A stretch of 64,000 nt of DNA, taken from positions 1,472,123 to 1,536,122 of the forward strand of contig CATQJL010000112.1 of the NCBI GenBank assembly GCA_958299035.1. Reading direction: 5' to 3'. The notes below the pieces were generated by a model. It did no database searches. It saw nothing but the letters and a program-made list of their open reading frames with translations, and was not told the origin of the DNA. Source of the DNA: Cylicocyclus nassatus. Lineage: Eukaryota > Nematoda > Chromadorea > Rhabditida > Strongylidae. Shown here in pieces: positions 27,001-33,154 of this stretch. Within the stretch, counting starts at the first letter, position 1, and each line of letters opens with the position of its first letter. A program made the position numbers and the translations under genes.

Positions 27001-30000
27001 AATTACTCACAAACTTTGAGTTTTGAATATTTAGATATTAGAAATTTTCCTTTTGCTGTCAAATCCTTCAAAACTCATCATGCCTCCTCTTACCTGATAG
27101 TCCATGCTTTCGACCCGGTCCACCTTCGGGTCTACCCAGTACACTCTTTTCGCTGGGATATCCACCACAATGCCGGATACCTCAAAGGGAAAGTGTAGAA
27201 TCCAAACAGAGCTAAGTCTTAGGATTCTTACTTGATGAGTATGGGTGTTGATCAGAGTTCGTCTTCTTGAGCCATCCATAGCAGCTCCTTCCACTTTGAA
27301 CTGATTTGTGAAGAACATCTCGCTAAAAATGTGTGACATTGGCTAGGAAAGACAAACATGAACTTGTGAAAATTATTTGTCTGGATATAGAAGCTGACTG
27401 ACCCTCTCAAAGGATCCAGTGCGATATCGAGCGGTAGGGTAAGACCATCAGCAAGGAGCACAGTGCGGCGGTCGCCATCGTAAGAGGAGACGTCAATTCT
27501 TCGCGAGCCTATAGGTATTTTTGTTATTTTTCATTCTGTAAATACACTTGAGAAATAAATACACCAGAAAGGAAAACGAATTAAGAAGACAGACAGACAA
27601 AACACGAGACCAGCCAGACCTTAGTCTCAGGGCGATAAAAGAAAAAATGAGGTATGAAACATTGGGGAAAATGCAAAAGTAGCAATTTGCTCAAAACATT
27701 GACAAAAAAGGCAAGATGATTGATAACAATCTGTATTAAGTGGGTTTCAAGTAACATCATCCAAAAACTGCAACATGTCTGGACGGAATAAAAAAGACAA
27801 TTCTCCCATAAAATTTGCCTTTTGCGTTTGGATACGTTGGAATCATTTTTTAGAAACAATGTCTAATCTCAAGCATAAATATTCGCAATAAAACTACTCA
27901 CCTGACTCGATGATGTACAAGTTATTGGTTATCCAGTCTACTGCCAAAGATCGGGGATAGACCAGCGATTTCAAGCCGAGTTTTCTAAATAAGTCACGGA
28001 TCAAGCTGTCATACATTTTCGAGGAGAAAAAGCTAACTTGATATGAGAAATATCTCCCTCCTCATCAACATCAGCGCTGAAGGCGGAATGTGATAGCCGA
28101 TCTGTCCAAAACACCTAAATTTCGAACACTTTTACCAAGTAATCCAAAAAAATTTTATGTGACAAGATGTCTGACCTTACGATCTCCATAGTCAAAATCT
28201 ATGCCATAAATAAATTCTCCGGATGCTAATCGCTTTGGCTCAGCATTAGGCCCATTTGGTTCGAGTCTACAAACAATCTATTGAGTGAAAAAAAGGAAAA
28301 AGCCAAAACCCCGCTCACTTATAAAGGCCTTCTCTCCTAGCAACGAAAAGCTTCATTTTCTCCGCATTCTGTGAGATACAGTAGCCGCGTGTGGTCAGAT
28401 TATCCTGTCCTGGGCCGTGAAGCATCTGAACGGGGCGAATTAGATTAGCAAGACCTTTGATATTAGCAACTAATGCCAGCAGCAATGCAAAATTATTCCG
28501 AAGAAGATTAGCCCGAATCGATATTCTGAAAACTTTAAAGATTCCAGATATTTAGATGGCGTCAACTCAGTTTCTCTTCGACGACTGTTGATACGAAGTA
28601 GCCTCCTGCGCTTACCCCGCCATCTGCTTAGTGATATTCGTTGCTTTTTTTATTTCTTATTCAGTTGATTCGCGTTTTGAGCATTTTTGTTTGCCTAAGC
28701 AATCTTGCAAATGTATTCTCATGCCAGTCGTTCCCGAAATTTTTCAGCTGTATATTAAGCCACTCCTCCACGGGGAATAGCCGTTCAAGGAAGTTGAGGA
28801 TTGGTGGTCCTTCTGCCTCGAGATCCCCCCTATTCGCCCGCCCAGGGTCCCACGCGAATTCGTTCGTTAAGGGTTAAGTTGCTCAGCCGAGCCCTGATTT
28901 TCTTTAGCAAATTTGCGTCCGGGATAGGGACCAGGATTTCGGTAGTAGGCGCCCCACCGTCTTTAGATAGAGGACGACCTGACCACCCCAGCAAGAGTGC
29001 GCCTTGGATTATTCCTTTCACGGGAACATGTACTGTTGCAACATTTGACTTCACTGTTTGTTTCTTCTTCTTTTTCGGTGCACTGACAAGTGTAGTTCAT
29101 AAATAAATAAATAAACTAACCATCAGAGTATAACATTCTCCTATGCAGGAGCATGTGAAGCCTGGACGATGGTTGGCACAAAGTTGATCACAGTAGCCAA
29201 ATTCAGCGCATTCATTGATGTCTGCAAAAGAAAAAGTCAGAGGAAGTTGAACAGATCCTCTTTTGAGATGTTCATCTCACTTTCAAGAAAGTTCAAAAAA
29301 TCATTAAGGGAAAAAACTGTACCCGAGCACGTCCTATGAAATCGTTCATCAAGCCTATAGCCGTTCGGGCAAGTACAAACTCCTCCATGTGGTGATGCAT
29401 GACATCCGGCTTGACATCCCAAAGATGGGCACAGATTTTGTGCTAAAGATAATTGATAAAATTGGTTAGTACTGACATCCAAGAGGAAAATTCGATTAAG
29501 AGTACATTAAATTCTAGGAAACAGATACTCACAGCAATGCTCTTCATCGGCTCCATCAGCACAATCTTTGACGCCATCGCAAAGTTTGATTTCATCGATG
29601 CAATGTCCTGTGCCGTTACAGTGCCATTTCCCGGGTGGACACCGGTATTCCCCACAATCTTCTTCATCTGAGTTGTCACCTGGAAAGGGAAGGAACTAGT
29701 ATAGATTGTTCGAAAATTTGCACACTTCGTATTTTATGGAAAAAATCGATATATTCTTGCGACATTGGACACCCACTTACCACAGTCATCGTAGTAGTCA
29801 CATTTGAATTTCCTAGGTTGACATCGTTTATTCTTGCACTGAAACTCGCTAGCCGAACATTGTTTGAACTCTGAAATTTTTTGTAACTATAATTAAACAT
29901 TAATAAATAAATTGATCAACATTCAACGATCTCTGCCAGCGAACAAGATGTGAGTTTTTTAACTTCTTCAAAAGCAGGTAAACTGACCGCATGTTTCCGG

Positions 30001-32186
30001 CTCATCTGACCCATCGGCACAATCTTTCGAGCCATCGCATACCCATGATTTTTGTATGCACTGAGTTTGATCAGCACATCGGAACTGATATTGGAAGCAA
30101 GCGGTGTGATTGTGTGAGCATGAGTCCTAAGATAAGTAAATTAGATAGTAAATACGCAAACTGCAAAATAAATAGCTAGGACAAATTTCACTAAATGGAG
30201 TGACAATGGCGCTGAACGATTTTTTAGAGGTTATGAGAGTTTTGGAGTAAAATCGAAGTGTGATTACAAATACGTAAAGGGTAAAAAATGAGAAAATTTC
30301 ATTTGCTTGCTGAGACCGATTTTATTTGAAATCTCATGAAGGACCACCACAAAGTGCTGCAGTTTATGCCCATGAATACTGTGTCTAGGATTCCCTTTCT
30401 TTATCAAATTTTATTTTTTCAAGTGAACTACAGATTAGGAAAAAAGGCTGAAGTTTTCTTGTGGCCGAAGACTCCAAAAAAATTTTTTTATCACTGCATG
30501 ATCTCTGTTCTACTCCACATAAGCAGCTTTTTTCAAATCTCCCTTCTCCCACCCTCCCCTCCCCGTCCCCCTTCCCCTTCATTTTCTCTCGCACAGTAGA
30601 GGAAATGTGCGATAAACACATTACCTTTTCGTCACTCAAATCTCGACAATCATATTTGCCATCGCACTTTTTCGACACATCAAAGCATTGTCGACCATCG
30701 GCGCACATGAACACACTGCCGTCATGATTGTCGCAATCGACAGGATTGGCCGCTGAAAAACGCTCGATTTTTGACCAAACGTTCGAAAATCAATTGACAA
30801 TGGAACTTTCGAGAAAAAATGCAATGATCAACTGCATGTGAATACTTACGGCAGTCCTTCTCGTCAGATCCATCAGCGCAGTCCGTAATGTTGTCGCATC
30901 GTTGGTACTCAGCTATGCACGACACGCTGTGCCATTCGTACTTGTCGCACTGCCATTGGTCAGCTTTGCAGCCGGGATGCGCTGAATACGGTAGCTACAA
31001 GCTTCCACCATATCGTTCTCTGGCCAATCGTTAGCGAAACTAACGAGTCGATGGAATTTACAAGGGCTTCAGAAACGTTCTCATTTACGCAATTCTGTGG
31101 TACTGTTGGACTTTTTAAATAGCTCATAAATCAACATTAGGTTGGAACATAAGATTTGCGCAAATTCGTTCCAAAAACTTGAATCTCATCGTTAGCAGTG
31201 GAATTTTTTGGATACACCATGAAAAATTGAATGTGAAATTTTGAAAATCATAACCAGTCGTAGAAACGCTCAATCATCACGAACTTCTCGCAGATAGAAA
31301 AATCATGTCTTAAAACCAAAAGCACTAGAATGGAAGTTTAGTAGACGTTCTTAATTTAGTCAGGAAATTCAAAAAACCACTTTTTGGGAATTTTCCGTTA
31401 TCAGCTTGTATCATTGCGATATGGCAGTAAAACGTTTTGTTTTGAATATTTTGGAGCAAGATTTTCTCTATGTGATATGTGCCAAAGTAAAAGATTACTA
31501 CGAAGGGGAGAATTATGATCCAAATTTTCAGTGCAAGAATTATGAATCAATCTAGACTATCCTATTTACCATACATTTTTACATAAAATAATTAGAGCAT
31601 ATGAGCCCATTTTTACAGATTGAATCTTCAAAGCGGTTCGAAAATGTGCAGGGTAATTCAAGTAGTCAAAGCGCCGCGATGGAAACAGTCATAGCAGTGA
31701 TTTTTCTCGGTAAAAGCGACTCCAAAAAGTTGAATTATTACTGGGGTTTCCATCTCAGAATTTGCAAAAGGAAAGGTCATGAAACTCACGACAATCTTTT
31801 TCATCCTCGCCGTCGGCACAATCGCCTGACCCGTCACACCTGAAATTAATCGTACGATTTAAGTTAAATATGAGCAATAAGGGCTTTTCTGAGGTATCAA
31901 GATTGTCAATTTGTGTACGACAACCTTGCTTCATCGTTAGTTCGATACTGCAGGTACTTGAGTAACAAAGATTCAAAGAACCTCCACTAGTAGCGAACAC
32001 ATGTCCTCCCAAAATGAACCATGTTTTTTACTACTCAAAACCCGTCACTAACCTCCATTCAGCCCTAATGCATTTTCCATCATTGCAACGAAAGTCATTC
32101 TCGCCACAGACGGTCGATGCACTGTTCACCGAAGCAGATAACGGTTGCGGACGAGTTCGCGTAGAGATCGATGGGGGAGAGTCAAC
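1..32186 (-). CDS. lrp-1: LRP2/megalin-type giant LDL-receptor-related protein, lacking 3' end and secure 5' end
   Basis: This is a large endocytic receptor, expected at the apical surface of epithelia, where it takes up lipoproteins, sterol carriers and other ligands. In C. elegans the orthologue acts in the epidermis and is needed for moulting (family knowledge). About 103 exons join in frame and encode LDLa clusters of 6, 8, 10 and 11 repeats, EGF modules and YWTD propellers in the LRP order. Acceptors are mainly TTTTAG, TTTCAG or TTGCAG, and donors GTAAG or GTGAG. I read about 4,190 residues. From memory the C. elegans protein is about 4,750, so the missing part should be the last propeller, later EGFs, the membrane segment and the NPxY-type tail. 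The first exon seen may start at an acceptor after 32186 or at an ATG at 32235-32237. No frameshift or stop was found in any exon. The family assignment is firm; the symbol rests on architecture. Confidence 0.93.
435..527 (-). other. lrp-1: lrp-1 exon: start of propeller 8
   Basis: This exon follows a short intron with acceptor CTGTTCCAG and reads [20 protein letters not shown]. It is the first strand of the last propeller and ends at a GTAAGC donor. The rest of the propeller, the membrane-spanning part and the tail are outside the window. A possible next exon at 1 to about 73 (frame [18 protein letters not shown]) has a poor acceptor (TGTAAAAG) and is not included as a feature. Confidence 0.8.
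594..958 (-). other. lrp-1: lrp-1 exons: EGF pair after cluster IV
   Basis: Exon 893-958 encodes [18 protein letters not shown]. Exon 594-811 encodes [17 protein letters not shown], then the calcium-binding [26 protein letters not shown] and DCRAK. D-I-D-E-C with GSYLC is the calcium-binding signature. Confidence 0.9.
959..1468 (-). other. lrp-1 intron, no feature seen
   Basis: AT-rich intron between cluster IV and the EGF pair. I see no repeat or embedded gene in it. Confidence 0.6.
2816..3298 (-). other. lrp-1 intron, no feature seen
   Basis: AT-rich intron interrupting repeat 5 of cluster IV. No structure was recognised. Confidence 0.6.
3474..4023 (-). other. lrp-1 intron, no feature seen
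   Basis: AT-rich intron within cluster IV with a run of A at about 3857. No repeat family was recognised. Confidence 0.6.
4479..5440 (-). other. lrp-1: lrp-1 exons: EGF before cluster IV
   Basis: Exon 5294-5440 carries [20 protein letters not shown] and LLDDNK. Its last cysteine (TC) lies on exon 4479-4614, after a 679-bp intron, and that exon then starts cluster IV. The acceptor before 4614 (AAATTAAG) is weak, but the frame and cysteine count agree. Confidence 0.84.
4615..5293 (-). other. lrp-1 intron, no feature seen
   Basis: 679-bp intron splitting the EGF before cluster IV. An open frame runs on the plus strand at 4965-5285, but it has no family resemblance and is treated as chance. Confidence 0.6.
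5294..6601 (-). other. lrp-1: lrp-1 exons: YWTD beta-propeller 7
   Basis: The exons are 6467-6601, 6299-6413, 6113-6240, 5826-6001, 5671-5776, 5493-5618 and the start of 5294-5440. Blade motifs are VYLVDQ, IYMLNR, LFFTEW, LFWGDA and LYWSDW. Turns such as [10 protein letters not shown] and [13 protein letters not shown] are typical LDLb. The single propeller between clusters III and IV matches LRP1/LRP2. Confidence 0.91.
6864..7250 (+). repeat. interspersed repeat B, copy 1 (lrp-1 intron)
   Basis: About 385 bp in the intron 6602-7528. It shares ordered blocks with 37980-38331 and 59772-60580: a start near AGTAAAGGACAGTTAGGCCC, the block AGTTCTTTGACTTTTCAAGC, then near the end ATACCAAACACTGGACAGAA and AATTTGTCCGTAGCATTT. 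All three copies run in the same direction. No coding capacity or clear terminal repeats are visible, so it is an unclassified, probably old element. Confidence 0.75.
7529..7844 (-). other. lrp-1: lrp-1 exons: EGF pair after cluster III
   Basis: Exon 7698-7844 encodes [24 protein letters not shown] and NVNECYG. Exon 7529-7644 encodes [17 protein letters not shown] and ends [13 protein letters not shown] with the aromatic in GSYKC marks a calcium-binding EGF. The gap to the next exon (6467-6601) is 927 bp and holds a repeat. Confidence 0.88.
8062..9139. mobile_element. 1.08-kb foldback element with tetranucleotide microsatellite, possibly Helitron/Helentron-like
   Basis: The element fills the intron between LDLa repeats 9 and 10 of cluster III. 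Its outer arms, about 8160-8270 and 9000-9125, are near-perfect inverted copies (left CCGATCCGGACCAAACTTGG, right CCAAGTTTGGTCCGGATACG). The centre near 8575 is itself a palindrome. The inner part has several diverged copies of a unit with an ATCGATTTTATCGATTTTT block. A GTAT/GTCT tract lies near the left end (8085-8137), and the right end is GCCGGGTAAGCCAGCTAGTA. A microsatellite plus a CTAGT-like end recalls Helentron-type non-autonomous elements, but that classification is tentative. Confidence 0.7.
9397..9538 (-). mobile_element. small MITE family A, copy 1
   Basis: About 142 bp in an lrp-1 intron between exons 9569-9680 and 9184-9314. It is a diverged, inverted relative of the copies at 11136 and 51872. 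Shared blocks are the ends (TCACATGCAGAGAC and TCTGCGTGCGATGA) and the central GAGACAGCAGAC, here read on the minus strand. Confidence 0.65.
11136..11284 (+). mobile_element. small MITE family A, copy 2
   Basis: 149 bp in the intron 10581-11321 of lrp-1. Terminal inverted repeats are ATTCATCGCACGCAGAGAC and GTCTCTGCGCGCGATGAAT, with 17 of 19 positions pairing. The interior includes GAGAGACAGCAAGCGGTT, shared with the copy at 51872. No transposase, so non-autonomous. The target duplication is not clear. Confidence 0.78.
11846..12251 (-). other. lrp-1: lrp-1 exons: EGF before cluster III
   Basis: Exon 12096-12251 ends with [20 protein letters not shown] and exon 11846-11941 continues [20 protein letters not shown]. 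The NGGC-x2-IC signature marks the EGF; the spacing before its C-x-C part is long. Confidence 0.8.
12985..13075 (+). mobile_element. fragment of hAT-type MITE family D
   Basis: About 90 bp in the intron 12705-14093. It matches 62282-62350 (ACATGTAAGTAACTTCGAAA, AAAATTTCGCGA, then a C-rich stretch). The ends are missing, so this is a relic. Confidence 0.55.
13690..14046. mobile_element. TTAA-flanked MITE
   Basis: 357 bp with terminal inverted repeats AGGCAGTGTCCAGTCAAATC and, inverted at the right, AGGCAGTGTCCAGGCAGATC. TTAA lies on each side (13686-13689 and 14047-14050), as in piggyBac-type insertions, although a TWA-type duplication cannot be excluded. It is GC-richer than its surroundings. 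It sits in an lrp-1 intron, its end 47 bp downstream of the donor of exon 14094-14185 in the direction of transcription. Confidence 0.8.
14633..15266 (-). other. lrp-1: lrp-1 exons: EGF between propellers 5 and 6
   Basis: The EGF begins in exon 15058-15266 (NPCPQLC, CACAR) and finishes in exon 14633-14748 (GILKGRTC). The intervening intron, 14749-15057, shows no other feature. The first half lacks one of the usual spacings (C-PQL-C), so the module is compact. Confidence 0.8.
15058..16428 (-). other. lrp-1: lrp-1 exons: YWTD beta-propeller 5 and the EGF start
   Basis: The exons are 16352-16428, 16164-16298, 15936-16100, 15726-15831, 15515-15648, 15322-15450 and 15058-15266. Blade motifs are IFVAEA, LYFINQ, IYWADQ, VYWADA and MYWTDN. 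The donor after 15515 is a weak GTCCTT, but the reading frame and next blade support it. The last exon leaves the propeller and begins an EGF ([20 protein letters not shown]). Confidence 0.88.
16352..16972 (-). other. lrp-1: lrp-1 exons: EGF between propellers 4 and 5
   Basis: Exon 16865-16972 encodes [17 protein letters not shown], then CMCATGYMK. The final cysteine (DGQTSC) is on exon 16352-16428, across a 436-bp intron that holds a Harbinger-like MITE. DNG-NC-H-IC is the standard LRP EGF pattern. Confidence 0.88.
16591..16792. mobile_element. Harbinger-like MITE with TTA duplication
   Basis: 202 bp with ends GGCCCCGGTCAGACTTCACG and, inverted, GGCCCCGGGCAGACTTCACG, continuing into CGCGA and TCGTCGCGA blocks. 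TTA flanks both sides (16588-16590, 16793-16795). A TWA duplication with G-rich ends is typical of PIF/Harbinger MITEs. It lies in the intron 16429-16864 of lrp-1. Confidence 0.85.
17039..19479 (-). other. lrp-1: lrp-1 exons: YWTD beta-propeller 4
   Basis: The exons are 19352-19479, 19080-19170, 18892-18977, 18605-18733, 18444-18547, 17378-17531, 17226-17318 and 17039-17175. Blade motifs are degenerate: LYVGNK, LFWLDR, VYFTEG and LFYSDT, with [15 protein letters not shown] and [13 protein letters not shown] turns. The 912-bp intron 17532-18443 contains a TA-flanked MITE. Confidence 0.86.
18072..18274. mobile_element. TA-flanked MITE (Tc1/mariner type) with internal motif array
   Basis: 203 bp with inverted ends CCCTAAAATCC, TA on both sides (18070-18071, 18275-18276), in the intron 17532-18443 of lrp-1. 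The interior repeats ATAAGTCCGC or close variants about five times in direct orientation and twice inverted (GCGGACTTAT). TA duplication suggests Tc1/mariner mobilisation. No transposase. Confidence 0.82.
19352..19639 (-). other. lrp-1: lrp-1 exons: EGF between propellers 3 and 4
   Basis: Exon 19538-19639 reads [20 protein letters not shown]; exon 19352-19479 completes it with [22 protein letters not shown]-x4-C-x3-C followed by C-x-C and the GR-TC end is the usual LRP interpropeller EGF. The second exon then enters propeller 4 ([16 protein letters not shown]). Confidence 0.88.
19693..20976 (-). other. lrp-1: lrp-1 exons: YWTD beta-propeller 3
   Basis: The exons are 20881-20976, 20531-20635, 20306-20462, 20131-20250, 19911-20076 and 19693-19859. 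Blade motifs are IYWSDN, IYWSDI across an intron, [20 protein letters not shown] and [19 protein letters not shown] and [13 protein letters not shown] are textbook LDLb sequences. This is one of the best conserved propellers in the protein. Confidence 0.92.
20881..21303 (-). other. lrp-1: lrp-1 exons: EGF pair after cluster II
   Basis: The exons are 21204-21303 ([26 protein letters not shown]), 21044-21141 ([13 protein letters not shown]) and 20881-20976 ([14 protein letters not shown], then [10 protein letters not shown] opening propeller 3). Cysteine spacing fits two tandem EGFs. Exon boundaries have canonical GT and AG. Confidence 0.86.
21360..23607 (-). other. lrp-1: lrp-1 exons: LDLa cluster II, eight repeats
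   Basis: Exons, some edges approximate, are 23513-23607, 23338-23445, 23107-23283, about 22933-23038, 22753-22880, 22160-22256, 21960-22048, 21815-21908, 21510-21614 and 21360-21454. The eight repeats have cores such as [18 protein letters not shown] and [18 protein letters not shown]. Repeat 8 ([17 protein letters not shown]) has TDE in place of SDE. Most introns interrupt repeats rather than separating them. Eight repeats equals the second cluster of vertebrate LRP1 and LRP2, the main ligand-binding cluster in those receptors. Confidence 0.92.
22440..22720 (-). repeat. diverged repeat, copy 1 (lrp-1 intron)
   Basis: Lies in the intron 22257-22752. It shares ordered blocks with about 28780-29060: a GGTTAAGTTGGTCAGCC block, a GTTCGGGTACAGGAGAAGAT block, then GAAGAACGACCTG. 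Both copies are in the same direction relative to the gene. No terminal repeats or coding sequence; class unknown. Confidence 0.55.
23513..24280 (-). other. lrp-1: lrp-1 exons: EGF before cluster II
   Basis: Exons 24131-24280 and 23513-23607 join across a 523-bp intron. The module reads [15 protein letters not shown], an N-glycosylation site (NNSS), CACRQ, then [12 protein letters not shown]. The loop between the third and fourth cysteines is unusually long (about 22 residues). The second exon also begins the first LDLa of cluster II (CTSNATQFQ). Confidence 0.82.
23608..24130 (-). other. lrp-1 intron, no feature seen
   Basis: 523-bp intron splitting the EGF before cluster II. No repeat ends were recognised. 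GC content rises towards 23850-23980, which might mark an undetected repeat. Confidence 0.5.
24332..25933 (-). other. lrp-1: lrp-1 exons: YWTD beta-propeller 2
   Basis: The exons are 25844-25933, 25606-25745, 25412-25538, 25204-25358, 24568-24718 and 24332-24509. Blade motifs have drifted from YWTD: FFYADI, LYYIDN, LFYAEA and VCWGDT. The DG turns are intact ([25 protein letters not shown]). The intron between 24719 and 25203 holds a foldback element. Confidence 0.87.
24791..25170. mobile_element. 380-bp foldback element in lrp-1 intron
   Basis: Two arms of about 150 bp pair with each other. Left blocks GATCTTGATGCAGTACGATA and GCGTGGCTTCTTACTAAC are mirrored on the right as GATCTTAATGCAGAACGATA and GCGTGGCTCCTGACTAAC. 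Inner arms pair through GAAAAA, TCTTCG and a GACCACGCC block. Ends are GCATTG / CAATGC. No clear target duplication or coding sequence. It fills most of the intron 24719-25203. Confidence 0.78.
25844..26125 (-). other. lrp-1: lrp-1 exons: EGF between propellers 1 and 2
   Basis: Exon 25989-26125 carries [19 protein letters not shown] and then CTCPIGQ. The last cysteine (KKC) is on the next exon, 25844-25933, which also starts propeller 2 ([14 protein letters not shown]). The six-cysteine spacing fits the EGF that closes an LDLR-type propeller. Confidence 0.85.
26631..27093 (-). other. lrp-1 intron, no feature seen
   Basis: 463-bp AT-rich intron in propeller 1. Nothing recognised. Confidence 0.6.
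27509..27901 (-). other. lrp-1 intron, no feature seen
   Basis: 393-bp AT-rich intron in propeller 1. The open frame in it on the minus strand is intronic. Confidence 0.6.
28780..29060 (-). repeat. diverged repeat, copy 2 (lrp-1 intron)
   Basis: Counterpart of 22440-22720, in the intron 28426-29120. Blocks GGTTAAGTTGCTCAGCC, GTCCGGGATAGGGACCAGGA and GAGGACGACCTG occur in the same order. A 74-residue open frame on the minus strand overlaps it but resembles no known family to me. Confidence 0.55.
29121..29442 (-). other. lrp-1: lrp-1 exons: EGF pair after cluster I
   Basis: The exons are 29323-29442 and 29121-29221. The first EGF runs from [10 protein letters not shown] to the RTC before the donor. 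The second opens [15 protein letters not shown], a calcium-binding EGF signature (D-I-N-E-C). Its end is unusual ([10 protein letters not shown]) and runs on into the first propeller. A pair of EGFs between LDLa repeats and a propeller is the standard LDL-receptor arrangement and supports acid-dependent ligand release. Confidence 0.85.
30125..30624 (-). other. lrp-1 intron with a pyrimidine-rich patch
   Basis: 500-bp intron between LDLa repeats 3 and 4. Positions 30538-30592 are strongly pyrimidine-rich on the plus strand (CCCTCCCC and CCCCTTCCCC runs). No gene was recognised. Confidence 0.55.
30982..31789 (-). other. lrp-1 intron, possible mariner relic end
   Basis: 808-bp intron between LDLa repeats 1 and 2. 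At 31138 the sequence TTAGGTTGGAACATAAGATT resembles the outer end of mariner inverted repeats, but I found no matching second end or transposase. Otherwise AT-rich and featureless. Confidence 0.35.
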
Positions 32187-32902
32187 TAAATGTTGGAAAA
32201 TTAATCTAATTGTAAGAAGATCTACACAGAACAGCATAATGTGAATCTGTCCGCAAAGCCTTAGCAGTTCACTTTGACAGAGAACATTTTAAAAACTTAA
32301 GGTTTGAATGGCAAGGAGCCTTAATCTTGGCGAGGACCTGATCAGGTCCAGGACCCTTACAGAGTTTTGAATAATTCATTACCTCAAAACCTTACATACC
32401 AACATACCACCCGTCCCCTTCCCCCCTACGCTCTTAAATCAATTCCCAGTGACTTTGCTTCCCCTCGAAACGGATGGAAATCGAAGAAACGAATAGATGA
32501 CCGATGCAGTGCGAGACGCTGCACAGGCGTGGAAACTCAAAACCCGTTTCGGAATGACTTTTGCACAGAGCATGATGTGGCTTTGGGCGGGTGACGGGCT
32601 AAGTTTGGATAAAGGGTATTTACGCATAAAATCAAATCAAACTGCTCATTAGGGGCCTAAGTCTAAAACAGTAAAAAAAGCTTTACCGTTATGCAAAAAT
32701 TTGACTGAAGCTTAGACGCGCTGCCATCACTAATTCACTTAGAAGAGGGTATTTCTGTAGAATGACAGTAGCTTTGAAAAGTCATTGAGAAACGAAAACT
32801 CCTCGTAAGGAGGGAAAAATGCTTGGGATGGTAGCAAGGTTGAGCTTAGAATGATTCAAATTATAAAGATACAAATGGCAAGAATAAATTTGAAACGTAC
32901 AC
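32187..32902. other. region just upstream of the first lrp-1 exon seen; no gene recognised
   Basis: On the minus strand an acceptor (TTTCCAACATTTAG) ends at 32187. An in-frame ATG at 32235-32237 would add 17 residues ([17 protein letters not shown]), a poor signal peptide because D and R interrupt the hydrophobic stretch. A pyrimidine-rich block lies at about 32400-32430. No other exon could be placed. Confidence 0.5.
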
Positions 32903-33154
32903 AGGGCTCGGAGTTGGCTTATAAAGCTGAATATCGTTTTTGGGACGAAAAGCAAAGGGGGTTTCGTTTTTGTGGTCGAAAAGACACAAAATTAAAACAC
33001 AAAATTAGCGACGTCTTTTTGGTAGACGTTTCGTTTTTTGGAGATTTTTTAGGAATTATGGTCTAGGGTCAAAGGGGACTTCGTGAAAATTCGCAAAAGT
33101 CAAGAGGAACTTCGATTTTTGCATTTTCAAGTAAACAGCCTCGTGCCGAGCTCT
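32903..33154 (+). mobile_element. MITE family C, copy 1
   Basis: 252 bp with inverted ends AGGGCTCGG and CCGAGCTCT. It shares TATCGTTTTTGGGAC, AAAAGCAAAG, CGTTTTTGTGG, GGTCAAAGG and ACTTCG blocks with the copy at 44774, in the same order. The overlapping 71-residue open frame is not a gene. Confidence 0.78.

Larger units (their letters stand above)
26278..28425 (-). other. lrp-1: lrp-1 exons: YWTD beta-propeller 1
   Basis: The exons are 28319-28425, 28176-28266, 28038-28114, 27902-27984, 27403-27508, 27232-27322, 27094-27180, 26479-26630 and 26278-26342. Blade motifs include VFWTDR, LYIIES, VYWVDP and LYWTDW, each set in the LDLb pattern of a DG turn followed by a hydrophobic strand (for example [15 protein letters not shown]). 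The propeller is followed directly by an EGF exon at 25989-26125, as expected. Confidence 0.88.
29533..32186 (-). other. lrp-1: lrp-1 exons: LDLa cluster I, six repeats
   Basis: The exons are 32053-32186, 31790-31839, 30850-30981, 30625-30752, 29988-30124, 29781-29870 and 29533-29679. Repeat 1 begins [19 protein letters not shown] and is split by an intron. Repeat 2 has an enlarged loop between its second and third cysteines (KYEWHSVSC). Repeats 3 to 6 follow, ending [16 protein letters not shown]. Each has six cysteines and the acidic calcium-binding end. Repeats 1 and 6 carry EDE and ADE where SDE is usual. Vertebrate megalin has seven repeats here and LRP1 two, so this cluster is megalin-like. 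A seventh repeat could lie on an upstream exon, but I saw none. Confidence 0.9.

Noticed and set aside
31138..31157. Mariner-like terminal sequence TTAGGTTGGAACATAAGATT
   Set aside because: No matching opposite end, TA-to-TA element or transposase frame could be found in the intron.
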